From the IMG/VR virus record IMGVR_UViG_3300034167_000448, positions 1 to 44,491 of that record: a stretch of DNA of 44,491 bases. One strand, written 5' to 3'. Within the stretch, counting starts at the first letter, position 1. Every line of letters starts with the position of its first letter. Below the pieces are notes generated by a model. The model saw nothing but the letters and a program-made list of their open reading frames with translations, ran no database searches and was not told the DNA's origin. Positions 17,275 through 25,045 of this stretch are shown piece after piece. Source of the stretch: a virus. A program made the position numbers and the translations under genes.

Positions 17275-17411
17275 TCTTTTCTAAGTTTTTTAATGAAATC
17301 TTTAACTGCTCCTTCCATTTCTGTTGGAACACGTAACTGTAATATTTTGAAATCGTAATCTAATTGCTTCCTTCCAGCTCCTTGTCTTTTTCCGCCTTGT
17401 GTGTTACTCAT
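17250..17411 (-). CDS. Small putative DNA-binding protein
   Basis: A product of 53 residues with an N-terminal GKRQGAGRK motif followed by LQLRVPTEMEGAVKDFIKKL. The basic GAGRK tract followed by a beta strand ending in RVP and a helix is typical of ribbon-helix-helix-like phage and plasmid proteins. It overlaps its upstream neighbour by 8 bases. It may act as a small repressor or accessory DNA-binding factor; targets cannot be read from the sequence. Confidence 0.6.
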   Translation of the reverse strand: MSNTQGGKRQGAGRKQLDYDFKILQLRVPTEMEGAVKDFIKKLRKEWLTANTQ

Positions 17412-17583
17412 CATCGTTTTGTATTAAGTTGTAAATGTATTCCAATGTTTCAATTTCTCTCAATTGGGCATCTATCAATACGAGTGCATCTGCTACTCCA
17501 ATTTTCCAAAATGGGTCGTTATCCATTTCTCTTTTTGCTACTTCAATCATAGCTCCTATTTTAATCATTGCATTTTCTTTCAT
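17404..17583 (-). CDS. Small protein, 59 residues
   Basis: The product starts MKENAMIKIGAMIEVAKREM and is acidic at the end (YNLIQNDDE). It is helical in pattern, with no membrane segment or Cys motif. It begins a chain of three overlapping small genes at the promoter-distal end of the early operon. Function unknown. Confidence 0.6.
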   Translation of the reverse strand: MKENAMIKIGAMIEVAKREMDNDPFWKIGVADALVLIDAQLREIETLEYIYNLIQNDDE

Positions 17584-17764
17584 TGTTTATAATTTTTTTT
17601 AAAATTATAAGAGTAGGTTACAAGGTACTCATTAGTTAGATTTTCCCTTGTTCCTTTATTTAACCTCTTAGTATTTATTTTTGTTTCTCAGAATAAATTT
17701 ACTAAATAACTGAGAGAATACATAGTGTATAAGAACTACCAAAACTTTCTATATATTCTTCGAA

Positions 17765-17822
17765 GCAAGGGCAGGAATCGAACCTACACACTCTTTAAAC
17801 CTTAACCATTCAGTCACCTTGC
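17765..17822 (-). other. tRNA-like sequence lacking an anticodon arm
   Basis: Read on the minus strand, 58 bases begin GCAAGG and end CCTTGC, a 6-base acceptor-like stem. A D-loop-like segment (GAATGGTTAAGG) follows, then GTAGG-TTCGATT-CCTGC, a well-formed T arm. Only about 11 bases separate the D and T arms where a normal tRNA needs over 20, so no anticodon arm can form. It looks like a tRNA gene that lost its centre. No CCA is encoded. It lies between the VRR-NUC gene and the small genes in a 257-base gap where I see no other gene. Confidence 0.55.
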
Positions 17823-17840
17823 TAACCGACCGAGGATACC

Positions 17841-18098
17841 TCAATCCAAATAATCTTGTTTATAATTAGTCCATATTTCTACATCAAATCCGTTTGTACG
17901 GAGGGTATCTATTACATATTGTTGGATTGGGGATATAACTCCTTTAGGTTGCTTGACTTCGATAAACTTAACATCTCCATCTTTAAGACACATTAAATCA
18001 GGTATGCCATTCATAGATGTTTTTATCAATTTAACTACAATCCAACCTTCTTCTTTTAACTTCTTCTTAATCTTACTCTGAATCGCTGATTCTAGCAT
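17841..18098 (-). CDS. VRR-NUC domain nuclease
   Basis: A protein of 85 residues consisting only of a VRR-NUC domain. ESAIQSKIKKKLKEEGW is the N-terminal helix, GIPDLMCLKDGDVKFIEVKQ carries the PD-(D/E)xK residues (PD, then ExK), and SPIQQYVIDTLRTNG completes the fold. Stand-alone phage members of this family are thought to cut branched or flapped DNA. It overlaps the upstream gene by 26 bases in the replication operon, so a role in resolving replication or packaging intermediates is likely. Confidence 0.88.
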   Translation of the reverse strand: MLESAIQSKIKKKLKEEGWIVVKLIKTSMNGIPDLMCLKDGDVKFIEVKQPKGVISPIQQYVIDTLRTNGFDVEIWTNYKQDYLD

Positions 18099-18366
18099 AC
18101 ATCTTTATTTTATCATTATAATCACATTCAAACTCTAATAATCCACTTCCATCTAAATAAACAAACGTATATATCCAATGTGATTTTTCTACTCTATATC
18201 CATCTCGCCAAACCCATATTCTTTCTCTTTCTTCATTCAATCTAATACCGCTATATCTAATTTTCTTTCCTAGTGGTGTTTCTTGAATACGCTGGTCTAA
18301 CCAAAACTCCCTATTCTGAAAAACAATACATTCAGGTTTAATTTCTACGGTGGGTTGCTTTTTCAT
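18073..18366 (-). CDS. Hypothetical protein, 97 residues
   Basis: A soluble product (starts MKKQPTVEIKPECIVFQN) rich in Trp, Tyr and charged residues, with beta-strand patterns such as RIWVWRDGYRVEKSHWIY. No family is recognised. It ends overlapping the VRR-NUC gene and begins a few bases after the RHH gene, so all three are probably co-expressed. Confidence 0.6.
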   Translation of the reverse strand: MKKQPTVEIKPECIVFQNREFWLDQRIQETPLGKKIRYSGIRLNEERERIWVWRDGYRVEKSHWIYTFVYLDGSGLLEFECDYNDKIKMYARISDSE

Positions 18367-18371
18367 TTGAA

Positions 18372-18554
18372 TTAAAAAGGACAGTATTCTTTTTTAGGCT
18401 TTGCAATTAAATCTTGGTACTCTCGTTGTATTTTTTCTTTTATAGCTTGACGTATAAACTCGCCTACATCAACATTATAATACTTCATTTTTTGCAGTGT
18501 TTTATGTTGCGTTTCTGAAATCCTTATAACCTTTGTTTTAGTGTATAGTTTCAT
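18372..18554 (-). CDS. Ribbon-helix-helix DNA-binding protein
   Basis: A product of 60 residues. TKVIRISETQHKTLQKMKY and VDVGEFIRQAIKEKIQRE match the strand-helix-helix layout of MetJ/Arc-type repressors, with the strand IRIS contacting DNA. Such small proteins regulate early operons or copy control. It sits upstream of the nuclease gene. A TACATTTG box (18563-18570) just before it is on the opposite strand, so its own promoter is unclear. Confidence 0.7.
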   Translation of the reverse strand: MKLYTKTKVIRISETQHKTLQKMKYYNVDVGEFIRQAIKEKIQREYQDLIAKPKKEYCPF

Positions 18555-18599
18555 AATTGTAATACATTTGTAGCGGTTAGCGAGTAGTTATCACTCAGC

Positions 18600-19079
18600 T
18601 TATTTAGTAGTCGGTAAACCACATTGATTGCAGCACCACGTTTCGCCTATTCGTGTTTCACATTCACAATTTTTTGAATAATCATATTTGAATCGTTTGA
18701 ACCACTCATAAATTTGATTAGTAATATCTCCTAAATTTCCTTGATTTTCGTGAACAATATCATTTATTTCTTGATAGTGATTTTCAATTAAATTGTTAGT
18801 ATTTTCTATACTTTCTATAATTTCCTTAATTTCAATCCAATCTTTTTTAGCCAATTCAGTTCCCTCCCAATCTTCAAGGATAGCTATTACTTCTTCAGTA
18901 ACATAAATAGCGTGATTAAAACCTAAGTCCTGCACTAATTCTAATGCTTTTTCTTGTGTTGTCATTTTTTCTTTTATGTCCATTTTTTTATTTATTAAAT
19001 TGTTAGCATTATTTCTTACTTTTTCTTTTGTTTCTTCTGATGTTTCAGATAGAATTTTTAATGTTGTTTTTGTTCTCAT
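18600..19079 (-). CDS. Hypothetical protein with C-terminal zinc-binding motif
   Basis: A product of 159 residues if it starts at 19079. Met39 (18965), which begins MTTQEKALELVQDLG, is a credible alternative because related small phage proteins start that way, including the one at 21035. The middle is helical. The C-terminus CECETRIGETWCCNQCG has a Cys arrangement fit for zinc. It lies downstream of a 165-base leader with its own promoter and a terminator-like hairpin just before the start, suggesting separate control. Confidence 0.6.
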   Translation of the reverse strand: MRTKTTLKILSETSEETKEKVRNNANNLINKKMDIKEKMTTQEKALELVQDLGFNHAIYVTEEVIAILEDWEGTELAKKDWIEIKEIIESIENTNNLIENHYQEINDIVHENQGNLGDITNQIYEWFKRFKYDYSKNCECETRIGETWCCNQCGLPTTK

Positions 19080-19092
19080 ACTTTAGTGGAAT

Positions 19093-19136
19093 AAAAAGCC
19101 GAAGTGATAACATACGTTAACCGCTATTCAGGCTTT
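19093..19136 (-). terminator. Terminator-like hairpin just before a start codon
   Basis: On the minus strand AAAGCC (19131-19136) pairs with GGCTTT (19095-19100), extended by GAA/TTC with one bulged base, then U-rich sequence. It ends 14 bases before the start at 19077-19079, inside the leader of the promoter at 19249. A terminator in that place would act as an attenuator. A second imperfect inverted repeat (GTAAG-CCTA with TAGA-CTTAC) lies further upstream in the leader. Confidence 0.5.
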
Positions 19137-19248
19137 AGGTTAGATTTAATGTTTTTTTTGTGTCTGTAAGTCTAGTCATCATCCGAAAGTTTAGGCTTAC
19201 TTTTCCTGAACATCGGTTAGCTTTCCCGTTATTTCTCTTTTCATTTGA

Positions 19249-19277
19249 CAAATATAATACTTTAATTTGAATTACAA
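19249..19277 (-). promoter_or_regulatory. Internal early promoter
   Basis: On the minus strand TTG (19275-19277), 18 bases and TATATTTG (19249-19256). It overlaps the last codons of the helicase gene and would start a transcript with a structured leader of about 165 bases. A tiny frame (ATG 19241-19243, 15 codons) would lie at the very start of that RNA. Confidence 0.6.
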
Positions 19278-20510
19278 AATGTTTTCACGATTAAAATTTG
19301 ATAATGTATAATTCTTTTTACTCATTACCGATTTGTAGATATTGCGTTCTATACCTCCTTGTGAGAAAATCCAATATATATCGTTTGATGGTCTGTCAGA
19401 AGTCGTAAGTCGTGAACGTGATTGCCAATAACTTGTAGCAGAAAAGTCAATATTATAATAGACTAAATACTTAGCGTTTTTTAAACTTATACCTTCACGA
19501 CCTGACACAATTTGTAAAGCTATACATTTAAAAGTATTATTAAACTCATCCAAATCTTCTGTTAAATCATTTCCGTAAACAGATTTTAAGGCATTAAGCT
19601 CCTCTTTAAACTTATAGAATATTGCTATCTTATTGAATCTAAATCGCTCCTCTATAAATCTTGCTTTGCTATAATCAATAACTTTAGAAGTTCCATCTTC
19701 AAACTTACAAGTTCCACTTGACAACTGATGAACCTTCTGCATTAATTTAACACCAGTATCACCTAATATCAATCCACTTGTGCCTTGCACTATTTTGTCA
19801 CGTTTTAATCGCTTAATAATTTCGTAGGTAATATCTTCCATCGTGCATTCTAAAATATGCTCATTTACTTCAGATATGAACCCAGCTTCTGCTTGTGTAA
19901 AAGTTATAATATATGGTTTGACTGCTTCCATTATTTTGGATTCTTTTCCATCTTTATAAACTTTAACTCTTGCATAACCAAGATTCTGCTCAGTAACATT
20001 TACATAGTCATTTGCCCATTTGTAGAAGTTAGTGTAATGTTTGAATGGAGCAAAGTCATTAATCCAAAACTGATGAAATATTTGAGAATAGCTTTCAGGC
20101 GACATAGTTCCACTTAATGATATAGAAGGTATTTTATGAAATCTTTTCTTATATATTTTAGTAAACTTATTAATTTTTGGAAATGTTCCGAAAAGACCGT
20201 GAGATTCATCACATATAACTATATCAAAATCATTGCCTTCTACTTTGTGGATTGATTCCTTATTTATGATGGTCAAGTCGTATTTATATCCAAAAGCATC
20301 ATAATCTCCTTTAATGGAACTAAACGCTTTAATCTTTGTAATAAACAGAACTTTTTTAGCTCCATATAAATTACAAGTTTCAAGAGCAGTTAAAGTTTTG
20401 CCCAAACGTACTTGCATATTTAAAAATACAAATCCTTTTTCTTTTAATAAATCATTAGCTTCATTAGCTATACGAACTTGATAATCACGTAACTCCATAT
20501 TGTTAATCAA
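19272..20510 (-). CDS. SF2 DNA helicase (DEAD/SNF2-like)
   Basis: A protein of 412 residues. The Walker A motif VRLGKT (34-39) follows a Q-like ELRDYQ segment, motif II is DESH (101-104), motif III SGT (133-135), and motif VI is QSRSRL (363-368), a slightly altered form of QxxGRxxR. This compact two-domain SF2 helicase is common in phage replication modules, where it remodels forks or branched DNA. Met5 (20498) is an alternative start avoiding the 8-base overlap with the upstream gene. Expression probably comes from the operon promoter. Confidence 0.85.
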   Translation of the reverse strand: MINNMELRDYQVRIANEANDLLKEKGFVFLNMQVRLGKTLTALETCNLYGAKKVLFITKIKAFSSIKGDYDAFGYKYDLTIINKESIHKVEGNDFDIVICDESHGLFGTFPKINKFTKIYKKRFHKIPSISLSGTMSPESYSQIFHQFWINDFAPFKHYTNFYKWANDYVNVTEQNLGYARVKVYKDGKESKIMEAVKPYIITFTQAEAGFISEVNEHILECTMEDITYEIIKRLKRDKIVQGTSGLILGDTGVKLMQKVHQLSSGTCKFEDGTSKVIDYSKARFIEERFRFNKIAIFYKFKEELNALKSVYGNDLTEDLDEFNNTFKCIALQIVSGREGISLKNAKYLVYYNIDFSATSYWQSRSRLTTSDRPSNDIYWIFSQGGIERNIYKSVMSKKNYTLSNFNRENIL

Positions 20511-20796
20511 AATGTTTGAAGTGGTTTAAACAAGCAAAAAATGCAAGAAGTTCGTCAGTATGAAGCTCAATTCTCTTGCTCTCCCATTTATCTTTATTGA
20601 CTTCACTTTCAAAACTTACATCGTATCCTTCTCCATTTACCCATTCAGTTAATTTACAAAAGCAATTTCTCATACCATCTAATTGATATTCAACTGTCTT
20701 TCCTTTTCCAAATAGCTTTGGTCTATAATTATCCTCTTTTATAGCTTCTTCTTCTTCTTTTACAAAATGCTTTTTAATTTTATCTAATAATTTCAT
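20503..20796 (-). CDS. Hypothetical acidic protein, 97 residues
   Basis: A soluble product with a Lys/Glu-rich start (MKLLDKIKKHFVKEEEEAI) and an aromatic C-terminus (ELLAFFACLNHFKHFD). It is linked by 1-base and 8-base overlaps to its neighbours, just before the SF2 helicase. No family is recognised; a helper role for replication is possible from context. Confidence 0.6.
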   Translation of the reverse strand: MKLLDKIKKHFVKEEEEAIKEDNYRPKLFGKGKTVEYQLDGMRNCFCKLTEWVNGEGYDVSFESEVNKDKWESKRIELHTDELLAFFACLNHFKHFD

Positions 20797-21038
20797 TACT
20801 CTATCAATTTATTAATGTTAATATTATAATTATCAAGTATTTCATTTATTCTATTTGCATAAGCATCTATTCCATCAAATACATCATTATTAGTGTTGTC
20901 TGAATTTTCAAATATACGTTCTAAACTCTTACGCAATTGTAATATATCAAATAAAGCACAAGCCATATCTAATGACTGATTTGCTCTATTAAATTCCATT
21001 TGTTCTTCGGGTAAATTAAATTCTAATATTGCTTTCAT
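20796..21038 (-). CDS. Conserved small phage protein, 80 residues
   Basis: The product starts MKAILEFNLPEEQMEFNRA, a beginning I recognise from many phage proteins of Bacteroidetes and other hosts that lie near replication genes. The rest is helical and ends in an Asn/Ile-rich helix (INEILDNYNININKL). No function is established. It overlaps the upstream gene by 4 bases. Confidence 0.65.
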   Translation of the reverse strand: MKAILEFNLPEEQMEFNRANQSLDMACALFDILQLRKSLERIFENSDNTNNDVFDGIDAYANRINEILDNYNININKLIE

Positions 21039-21250
21039 AGTTTTTCTATTTCTTTTTGTGTTTCTAAATAAAATGAATATTGTTCGCTTGGGTAGTCTAA
21101 TATGTTTAATATTTCATTAACTGTTATTAATGAACATTGTTTAGCGTTTTTAGTCCATATTTTAGTATCATAACAACTTCCATTACTAGCATCGTGTGCG
21201 TATTTATAAAACTTATTTGTTAATTCGATTGCTTTTTCTTTTGATGTCAT
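21035..21250 (-). CDS. Conserved small phage protein, 71 residues
   Basis: Starts MTSKEKAIELTNKFYKYAHD, then NAKQCSLITVNEIL and ends ETQKEIEKL. This pattern recurs in phages and prophages of Bacteroidetes. It is helical, without membrane segment. It is coupled by 4-base overlaps to both neighbours. The start resembles Met39 of the protein at 18600. Function unknown. Confidence 0.65.
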   Translation of the reverse strand: MTSKEKAIELTNKFYKYAHDASNGSCYDTKIWTKNAKQCSLITVNEILNILDYPSEQYSFYLETQKEIEKL

Positions 21251-21483
21251 AATCCTTTTTCTTTTTTATAGATTTCTAATATTTTATTAGTTTCTCTTGA
21301 ACCTTTTATTAATTCAAGTATATAACCTGATTTGTTTAACCACTCTGCAAATCCAATAGCAAATTCTTCTTTAGTTTGGTCTTTCTTTATTTCAAGAACC
21401 GTTTCTTTATTGATAGATAATTTTAAACTCTCAAGTTGAGAACCTTTTCCTAAAATTATACCCTCTGGTGATGATTGTGCCAT
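21247..21483 (-). CDS. Hypothetical protein, 78 residues
   Basis: First gene after the hairpin that follows the primase gene. The product starts MAQSSPEGIILGKGSQLES and is helical (EEFAIGFAEWLNKSGYILEL). A TACATTTA box upstream (about 21501) is a weaker variant of the Bacteroidetes -7 element and could start this sub-operon. Function unknown. Confidence 0.55.
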   Translation of the reverse strand: MAQSSPEGIILGKGSQLESLKLSINKETVLEIKKDQTKEEFAIGFAEWLNKSGYILELIKGSRETNKILEIYKKEKGL

Positions 21484-21544
21484 AATATTTTTTTTGTAAA
21501 TGTAATACTTTATTCTATTAATTAAAATTATTTAACATATTATT

Positions 21545-21590
21545 AACCTCAGCCAAAAGGGTTATTTATTTGGTAGATTTGGCTGAGGTT
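21545..21590 (-). terminator. Long hairpin after the primase gene
   Basis: A perfect 13-base stem (AACCTCAGCCAAA at 21545-21557 with TTTGGCTGAGGTT at 21578-21590) overlaps the primase stop codon. No clear U-run follows on the minus strand, so it may be an mRNA end protector or a weak terminator rather than a full stop. Confidence 0.6.
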
Positions 21591-23904
21591 AAAACATAAC
21601 TTCTTCTTCAGTTCCTTCTTCTCCGACCATAAACCATTTCATTCCGTTGCTATTACCATCATCGTATTTAATATCTCTAAACTGGCAATACTTTTGTATG
21701 AATATTTGGAATCGTTTGTGTGTTAATTTAAATTGAGCAAAATCAGGATAATCACGTTTGAAATTATCTAAATAAATCTGCTTATCTAATCGTATTCCTA
21801 TCGGTAGGTTTTCGCTATCCATTGACCATTCGTTAAACTCAGGAGATGTACTTGCTATAAACTTACGTAGTTTAGTGTTCTTACTATTTTGAGCAATCAA
21901 TCCATAAGTGAAATAAGTTTGTAAGCAATCGACCATATAATTGTCAAAGTTATTAAAATCCTTAAGTTCCCAATCATCAAACAACTGCCTTCCAAAATCT
22001 TGTTCAGGTGTTAAGTTCTTACCATAATATTGTGCTATCTCTAATTCGTGCCTTCTACGGTCTTGTGAGTGTCCATCTCCTTTGATTGCATAGTTAGTAG
22101 AGATGATTACTTTAGGAGATTCGTGTACATTTAGCTTGATAGCATCTTTGTTTTTCTTCTCTAATGTAATTCCTTCTGTAATCAAACTAAAGTTATTCTC
22201 AAAATCAAATCCTTTCTTAACATCATCAAACACAAGTACTTTGGTTTCTAACGATATGGTTTGGTACGAGAATTGTTTTTTACTATCGTACTGCTTACCA
22301 TCTATAATGTCCGTTCTTCTAATCTGACCAATCCCTTGTACGAATAATCCTTTTCCAGTTCCTCCTTCGGGAGATTCTGATATAATCTCGTCATTAAGGA
22401 TTACAGCCTTGTTTTGAGAACGATTTTTATAATTTAATAGTAAGTAACCTATCGTACATTTCATTGCAAGAGAATCGTTGTGAGATATGTTCTCGATGAA
22501 CTTTTGATAGTCGTTGTCGCTTGATTTTGTTTTTACCCAGTCACGTTCCAATATTTGGCTCTCCCAAATGTACCCATCCATTTCAAAATACTCTTTTAAT
22601 TCTACTCCAGTTTGAGTTACTTCTAAGATACCATTTGAAAATGGAATATAACTTGTATCTTTAAAATCCTTCAGCATCATTAGGTCGATAGTTTCTAACA
22701 TTATCAAATATTGCTCAGTAAACAAGTTATGATAAGTTGAGCAGTAATTAAATACATCGATATGCTTTCCTTGAAGTAGGTAGGTAAGAACAAAATCCTT
22801 TATCCTTGCTACTGACGATTCTCTTACTTTATTAGATTTAATAAATACAAACATCGGTTTGTCAGAACCATTTGGATAATGTTTAGCAAATCCTTTTTCC
22901 TCTAAAAACATTTTGTATTTTAGTGAGTCAATCTTTACATTGTCCTTTTTATCTAAATACCAAAAGTTATCATTCTCACTTACCTCTTTTAAATCATCAA
23001 ATGTGCTATCGTCAATACTATGAATTTTCATCACTTCTGCTTTACCTCGATGTAAGTCAAGTTTAATTCTGTCTATTTTCTGATAATCCTCGAAATACTT
23101 AGAATCGAATTGCCTTTTACGGTAAGCAGACTTAATGGTGTTCTTTGCTTCTTGTTCTGAAAACTCTCCTATAATCACGTTGTTAATAATATATCCTTCG
23201 GCAGTATATTGTGTAATTCCATACTCGCAAAACGCTCCAGCGATATCAAACACAAACGCATTACGCTCTCCTTCATTAAATCCTTTACCCCAATTAAATT
23301 TCATTATCTTATCAATAATTTTATCCTCATCAGTAATTGGAATTAATGGCACACGCTCAGCAATTGTAAATCCCTCATCAATTAGTTTTGCATCAAACAT
23401 TTCAGCATCGTAATTAACATAGATATTAGGGTCATAGGATTCAAAACAAACTCTGTCCACATTGGAATTAGCAATGTCAAAATAATCAAAGTCAAATTTC
23501 TTCTGAAATGCCTTAAAATATTTAGGATGCGTTTCTTTGGTGGCTACTGGTATTTTTACAACTCCCTTTATACCGTTCCCTGACGGAGATATAAACAAAA
23601 GAACGAAGTGTGGATTTTGCTTCAATAACTCAAAATGTTCGTTAATATGTACAATATCGGGGTATTTGTCGTAATCTACAACCATTAGTCCTGAATGATT
23701 AATTAATCCATTTGAATTTCTCTCGGTAAATTCTCCAGCGAATAAGATACAAGGAAGTTGTTTTTTCAAATCTTCTCCTTTTCTAATACGCTCAATTAAA
23801 TCTTTGCTTTTCCCATCTCTAATTCTCGCAACAACTTTTTCGATTGGCACGATAAATGGAACTTCTTTTGATTTTAATAAATCTCTAAAAACTGATACTT
23901 TCAT
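21589..23904 (-). CDS. Primase-helicase (BT4734/VirE-type primase, SF3-like helicase)
   Basis: A protein of 771 residues. The N-terminal part (about 1-300) shows the BT4734/VirE-type primase layout: an acidic VVDYDKY strand, SPSGNGIKGVV and later DRVCFESYDPNIYVN, a PrimPol-like arrangement typical of Bacteroidetes mobile elements. The C-terminal half has Walker A GGTGKG (near 515), Walker B VLVFDDV, a sensor-like IISTNYAI and the Arg-rich DRRRHELE, as in D5-type superfamily 3 helicases. It likely primes and unwinds at the phage origin. Its start overlaps the methyltransferase stop by one base and a long hairpin covers its stop. Confidence 0.85.
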   Translation of the reverse strand: MKVSVFRDLLKSKEVPFIVPIEKVVARIRDGKSKDLIERIRKGEDLKKQLPCILFAGEFTERNSNGLINHSGLMVVDYDKYPDIVHINEHFELLKQNPHFVLLFISPSGNGIKGVVKIPVATKETHPKYFKAFQKKFDFDYFDIANSNVDRVCFESYDPNIYVNYDAEMFDAKLIDEGFTIAERVPLIPITDEDKIIDKIMKFNWGKGFNEGERNAFVFDIAGAFCEYGITQYTAEGYIINNVIIGEFSEQEAKNTIKSAYRKRQFDSKYFEDYQKIDRIKLDLHRGKAEVMKIHSIDDSTFDDLKEVSENDNFWYLDKKDNVKIDSLKYKMFLEEKGFAKHYPNGSDKPMFVFIKSNKVRESSVARIKDFVLTYLLQGKHIDVFNYCSTYHNLFTEQYLIMLETIDLMMLKDFKDTSYIPFSNGILEVTQTGVELKEYFEMDGYIWESQILERDWVKTKSSDNDYQKFIENISHNDSLAMKCTIGYLLLNYKNRSQNKAVILNDEIISESPEGGTGKGLFVQGIGQIRRTDIIDGKQYDSKKQFSYQTISLETKVLVFDDVKKGFDFENNFSLITEGITLEKKNKDAIKLNVHESPKVIISTNYAIKGDGHSQDRRRHELEIAQYYGKNLTPEQDFGRQLFDDWELKDFNNFDNYMVDCLQTYFTYGLIAQNSKNTKLRKFIASTSPEFNEWSMDSENLPIGIRLDKQIYLDNFKRDYPDFAQFKLTHKRFQIFIQKYCQFRDIKYDDGNSNGMKWFMVGEEGTEEEVMF

Positions 23905-24722
23905 TATTGTAAATTTTTAAATATATGTGCAATCACATCAACTGTCCAACTATTTCCTAATGCGTGAAATCTTCTTCCTTCAGATATTCCTAAAGTATAA
24001 TCAACTGAAAATGTTTGTAATTTCTCTGCTTCAATAGAATTTAGTTTAGAATATTTATTTTTCTCATCATTCAAATAATAATTTCTCGGATGTGTTTTAG
24101 ACGTAGTTAAACAATTAGATTTTTCAGATTTTAATAGTTTTAAGTTATCTAATTTCGATTTTTCACCCCATTTACTATAAACCCATTTGCCTAATTCTTT
24201 CCATTCTCTATCATAACTTACTATATCTTTTAATAGTATGTTTTTATCTTCAGGTATTTCTATATTAGGAATATTAGTCCAATATAATCTTTTTCTATTT
24301 TGAGCTGAAACTAAATTACTATTGATTTCTATTGGTTTTACACCTAACAAATTAGATATAACATTCTCCCATTCTTTTTTCATTTTTACATTCTCCAATA
24401 AAAAGTAAGTAGGATTTGTTTCTTTCAATACTCTAATATACTCATAAAATAAACCGCTTTTACCATCAAACCCACTTCCATCTCCTATTATTGAAAATGA
24501 CTGACAAGGCGAACCTCCACATAATAAATCAATTTTAGGTAAATTTGAAACGTCTAAACTAACAACATCTCCAACCTGAATTGTGTTTGGATAATTTTTC
24601 ATTGTTACTTGGATAGCATATTTGTCTATCTCACTTGCGTAGTAATTATCTACTTTAATTCCAGCTCTCTCTAAAGCTACTTGACCTGCCGATATTCCAT
24701 CGAATAAACTTAATACATTCAT
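23904..24722 (-). CDS. DNA (cytosine-5) methyltransferase
   Basis: A protein of 272 residues with ordered C5-methyltransferase motifs: LSLFDGISAG (I, 4-13), GGSPCQSFS (IV, catalytic Cys73), ENV (VI, 110-112), QNRKRLYW (VIII, 141-148) and GNSWTVDVI (X, 256-264). The target recognition region is short, as in other small phage enzymes. No restriction endonuclease partner is visible, so it probably protects phage DNA from host restriction. A terminator-like hairpin lies 13 bases before the start, suggesting attenuated expression. Confidence 0.92.
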   Translation of the reverse strand: MNVLSLFDGISAGQVALERAGIKVDNYYASEIDKYAIQVTMKNYPNTIQVGDVVSLDVSNLPKIDLLCGGSPCQSFSIIGDGSGFDGKSGLFYEYIRVLKETNPTYFLLENVKMKKEWENVISNLLGVKPIEINSNLVSAQNRKRLYWTNIPNIEIPEDKNILLKDIVSYDREWKELGKWVYSKWGEKSKLDNLKLLKSEKSNCLTTSKTHPRNYYLNDEKNKYSKLNSIEAEKLQTFSVDYTLGISEGRRFHALGNSWTVDVIAHIFKNLQ

Positions 24723-24734
24723 ATAATTATAATT

Positions 24735-24779
24735 TAAAAAGCCTTAAATCATTGGCATCCACTCCAAATCATTAAGGCT
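24735..24779 (-). terminator. Attenuator-like hairpin before the methyltransferase gene
   Basis: AGCCTTAA (24740-24747) and TTAAGGCT (24772-24779) form an 8-base stem. On the minus strand a run of five U follows directly, then the methyltransferase start codon 13 bases on. The U-run is at the right place for intrinsic termination of leftward transcripts. Confidence 0.6.
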
Positions 24780-24879
24780 CTTATGGTTTTTACACCTAAT
24801 TTCTTAAAGTATGTGGATGTTATACTTGTTGGATAAACCCCATTTTTTAGGGTCTTTGTTACCACGAATGGTAATGGTT

Positions 24880-24903
24880 AAAAAACCCTCTCGTTAAAGA
24901 GGG
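24880..24903 (-). terminator. Intrinsic terminator after the SSB-like gene
   Basis: On the minus strand CCCTCT, loop TTAACG, AGAGGG, then a run of six U. The stem is short but G+C-rich in a very A+T-rich genome. It would end transcripts that begin at the SSB promoter (25768-25797), with read-through needed for the methyltransferase and primase. Confidence 0.75.
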
Positions 24904-25045
24904 TAATAAAATGTTAGCCTTTCCCACCGTTCTTACTAACTTGCTAATTAAACGCTTCATTTTTTAGCTCCCGATACCACAATCCTGTAAAGTGGATTTG
25001 TATTCCCTTTAGTTTTCTTTACTTTCTAAAGCCAGTTACTTTATG

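Larger units (their letters stand above)
24723..25045 (-). other. Gap of 323 bases with stacked hairpins
   Basis: Between the SSB-like and methyltransferase genes I find two terminator-like hairpins (listed separately), a small palindrome TTACCA-CGAA-TGGTAA (24859-24874) and one possible 33-codon frame (24859-24960, minus, preceded by GGGAGC) that runs through the terminator and is doubtful. No promoter of the TAnnTTTG type is evident, so the methyltransferase may depend on read-through. Confidence 0.5.

Noticed and set aside
17079-17552. Two rightward open frames of 85 and 62 codons
   Set aside because: They lie opposite three small leftward genes with chained overlaps and better protein character, in the direction of the surrounding operon.
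17765-17822. Attachment site at a tRNA 3' end
   Set aside because: The sequence resembles a tRNA 3' half, as attP sites do, but no integrase or excisionase is encoded, and a D-arm-like 5' half is also present.
18563-18570. Rightward promoter TACATTTG before the RHH gene
   Set aside because: It points against the operon, no rightward gene follows and no TTG lies at -33; a chance match is likely in such A+T-rich DNA.
24859-24960. Leftward open frame of 33 codons after the SSB-like gene
   Set aside because: It has a plausible GGGAGC site but reads straight through the intrinsic terminator and its product looks random.
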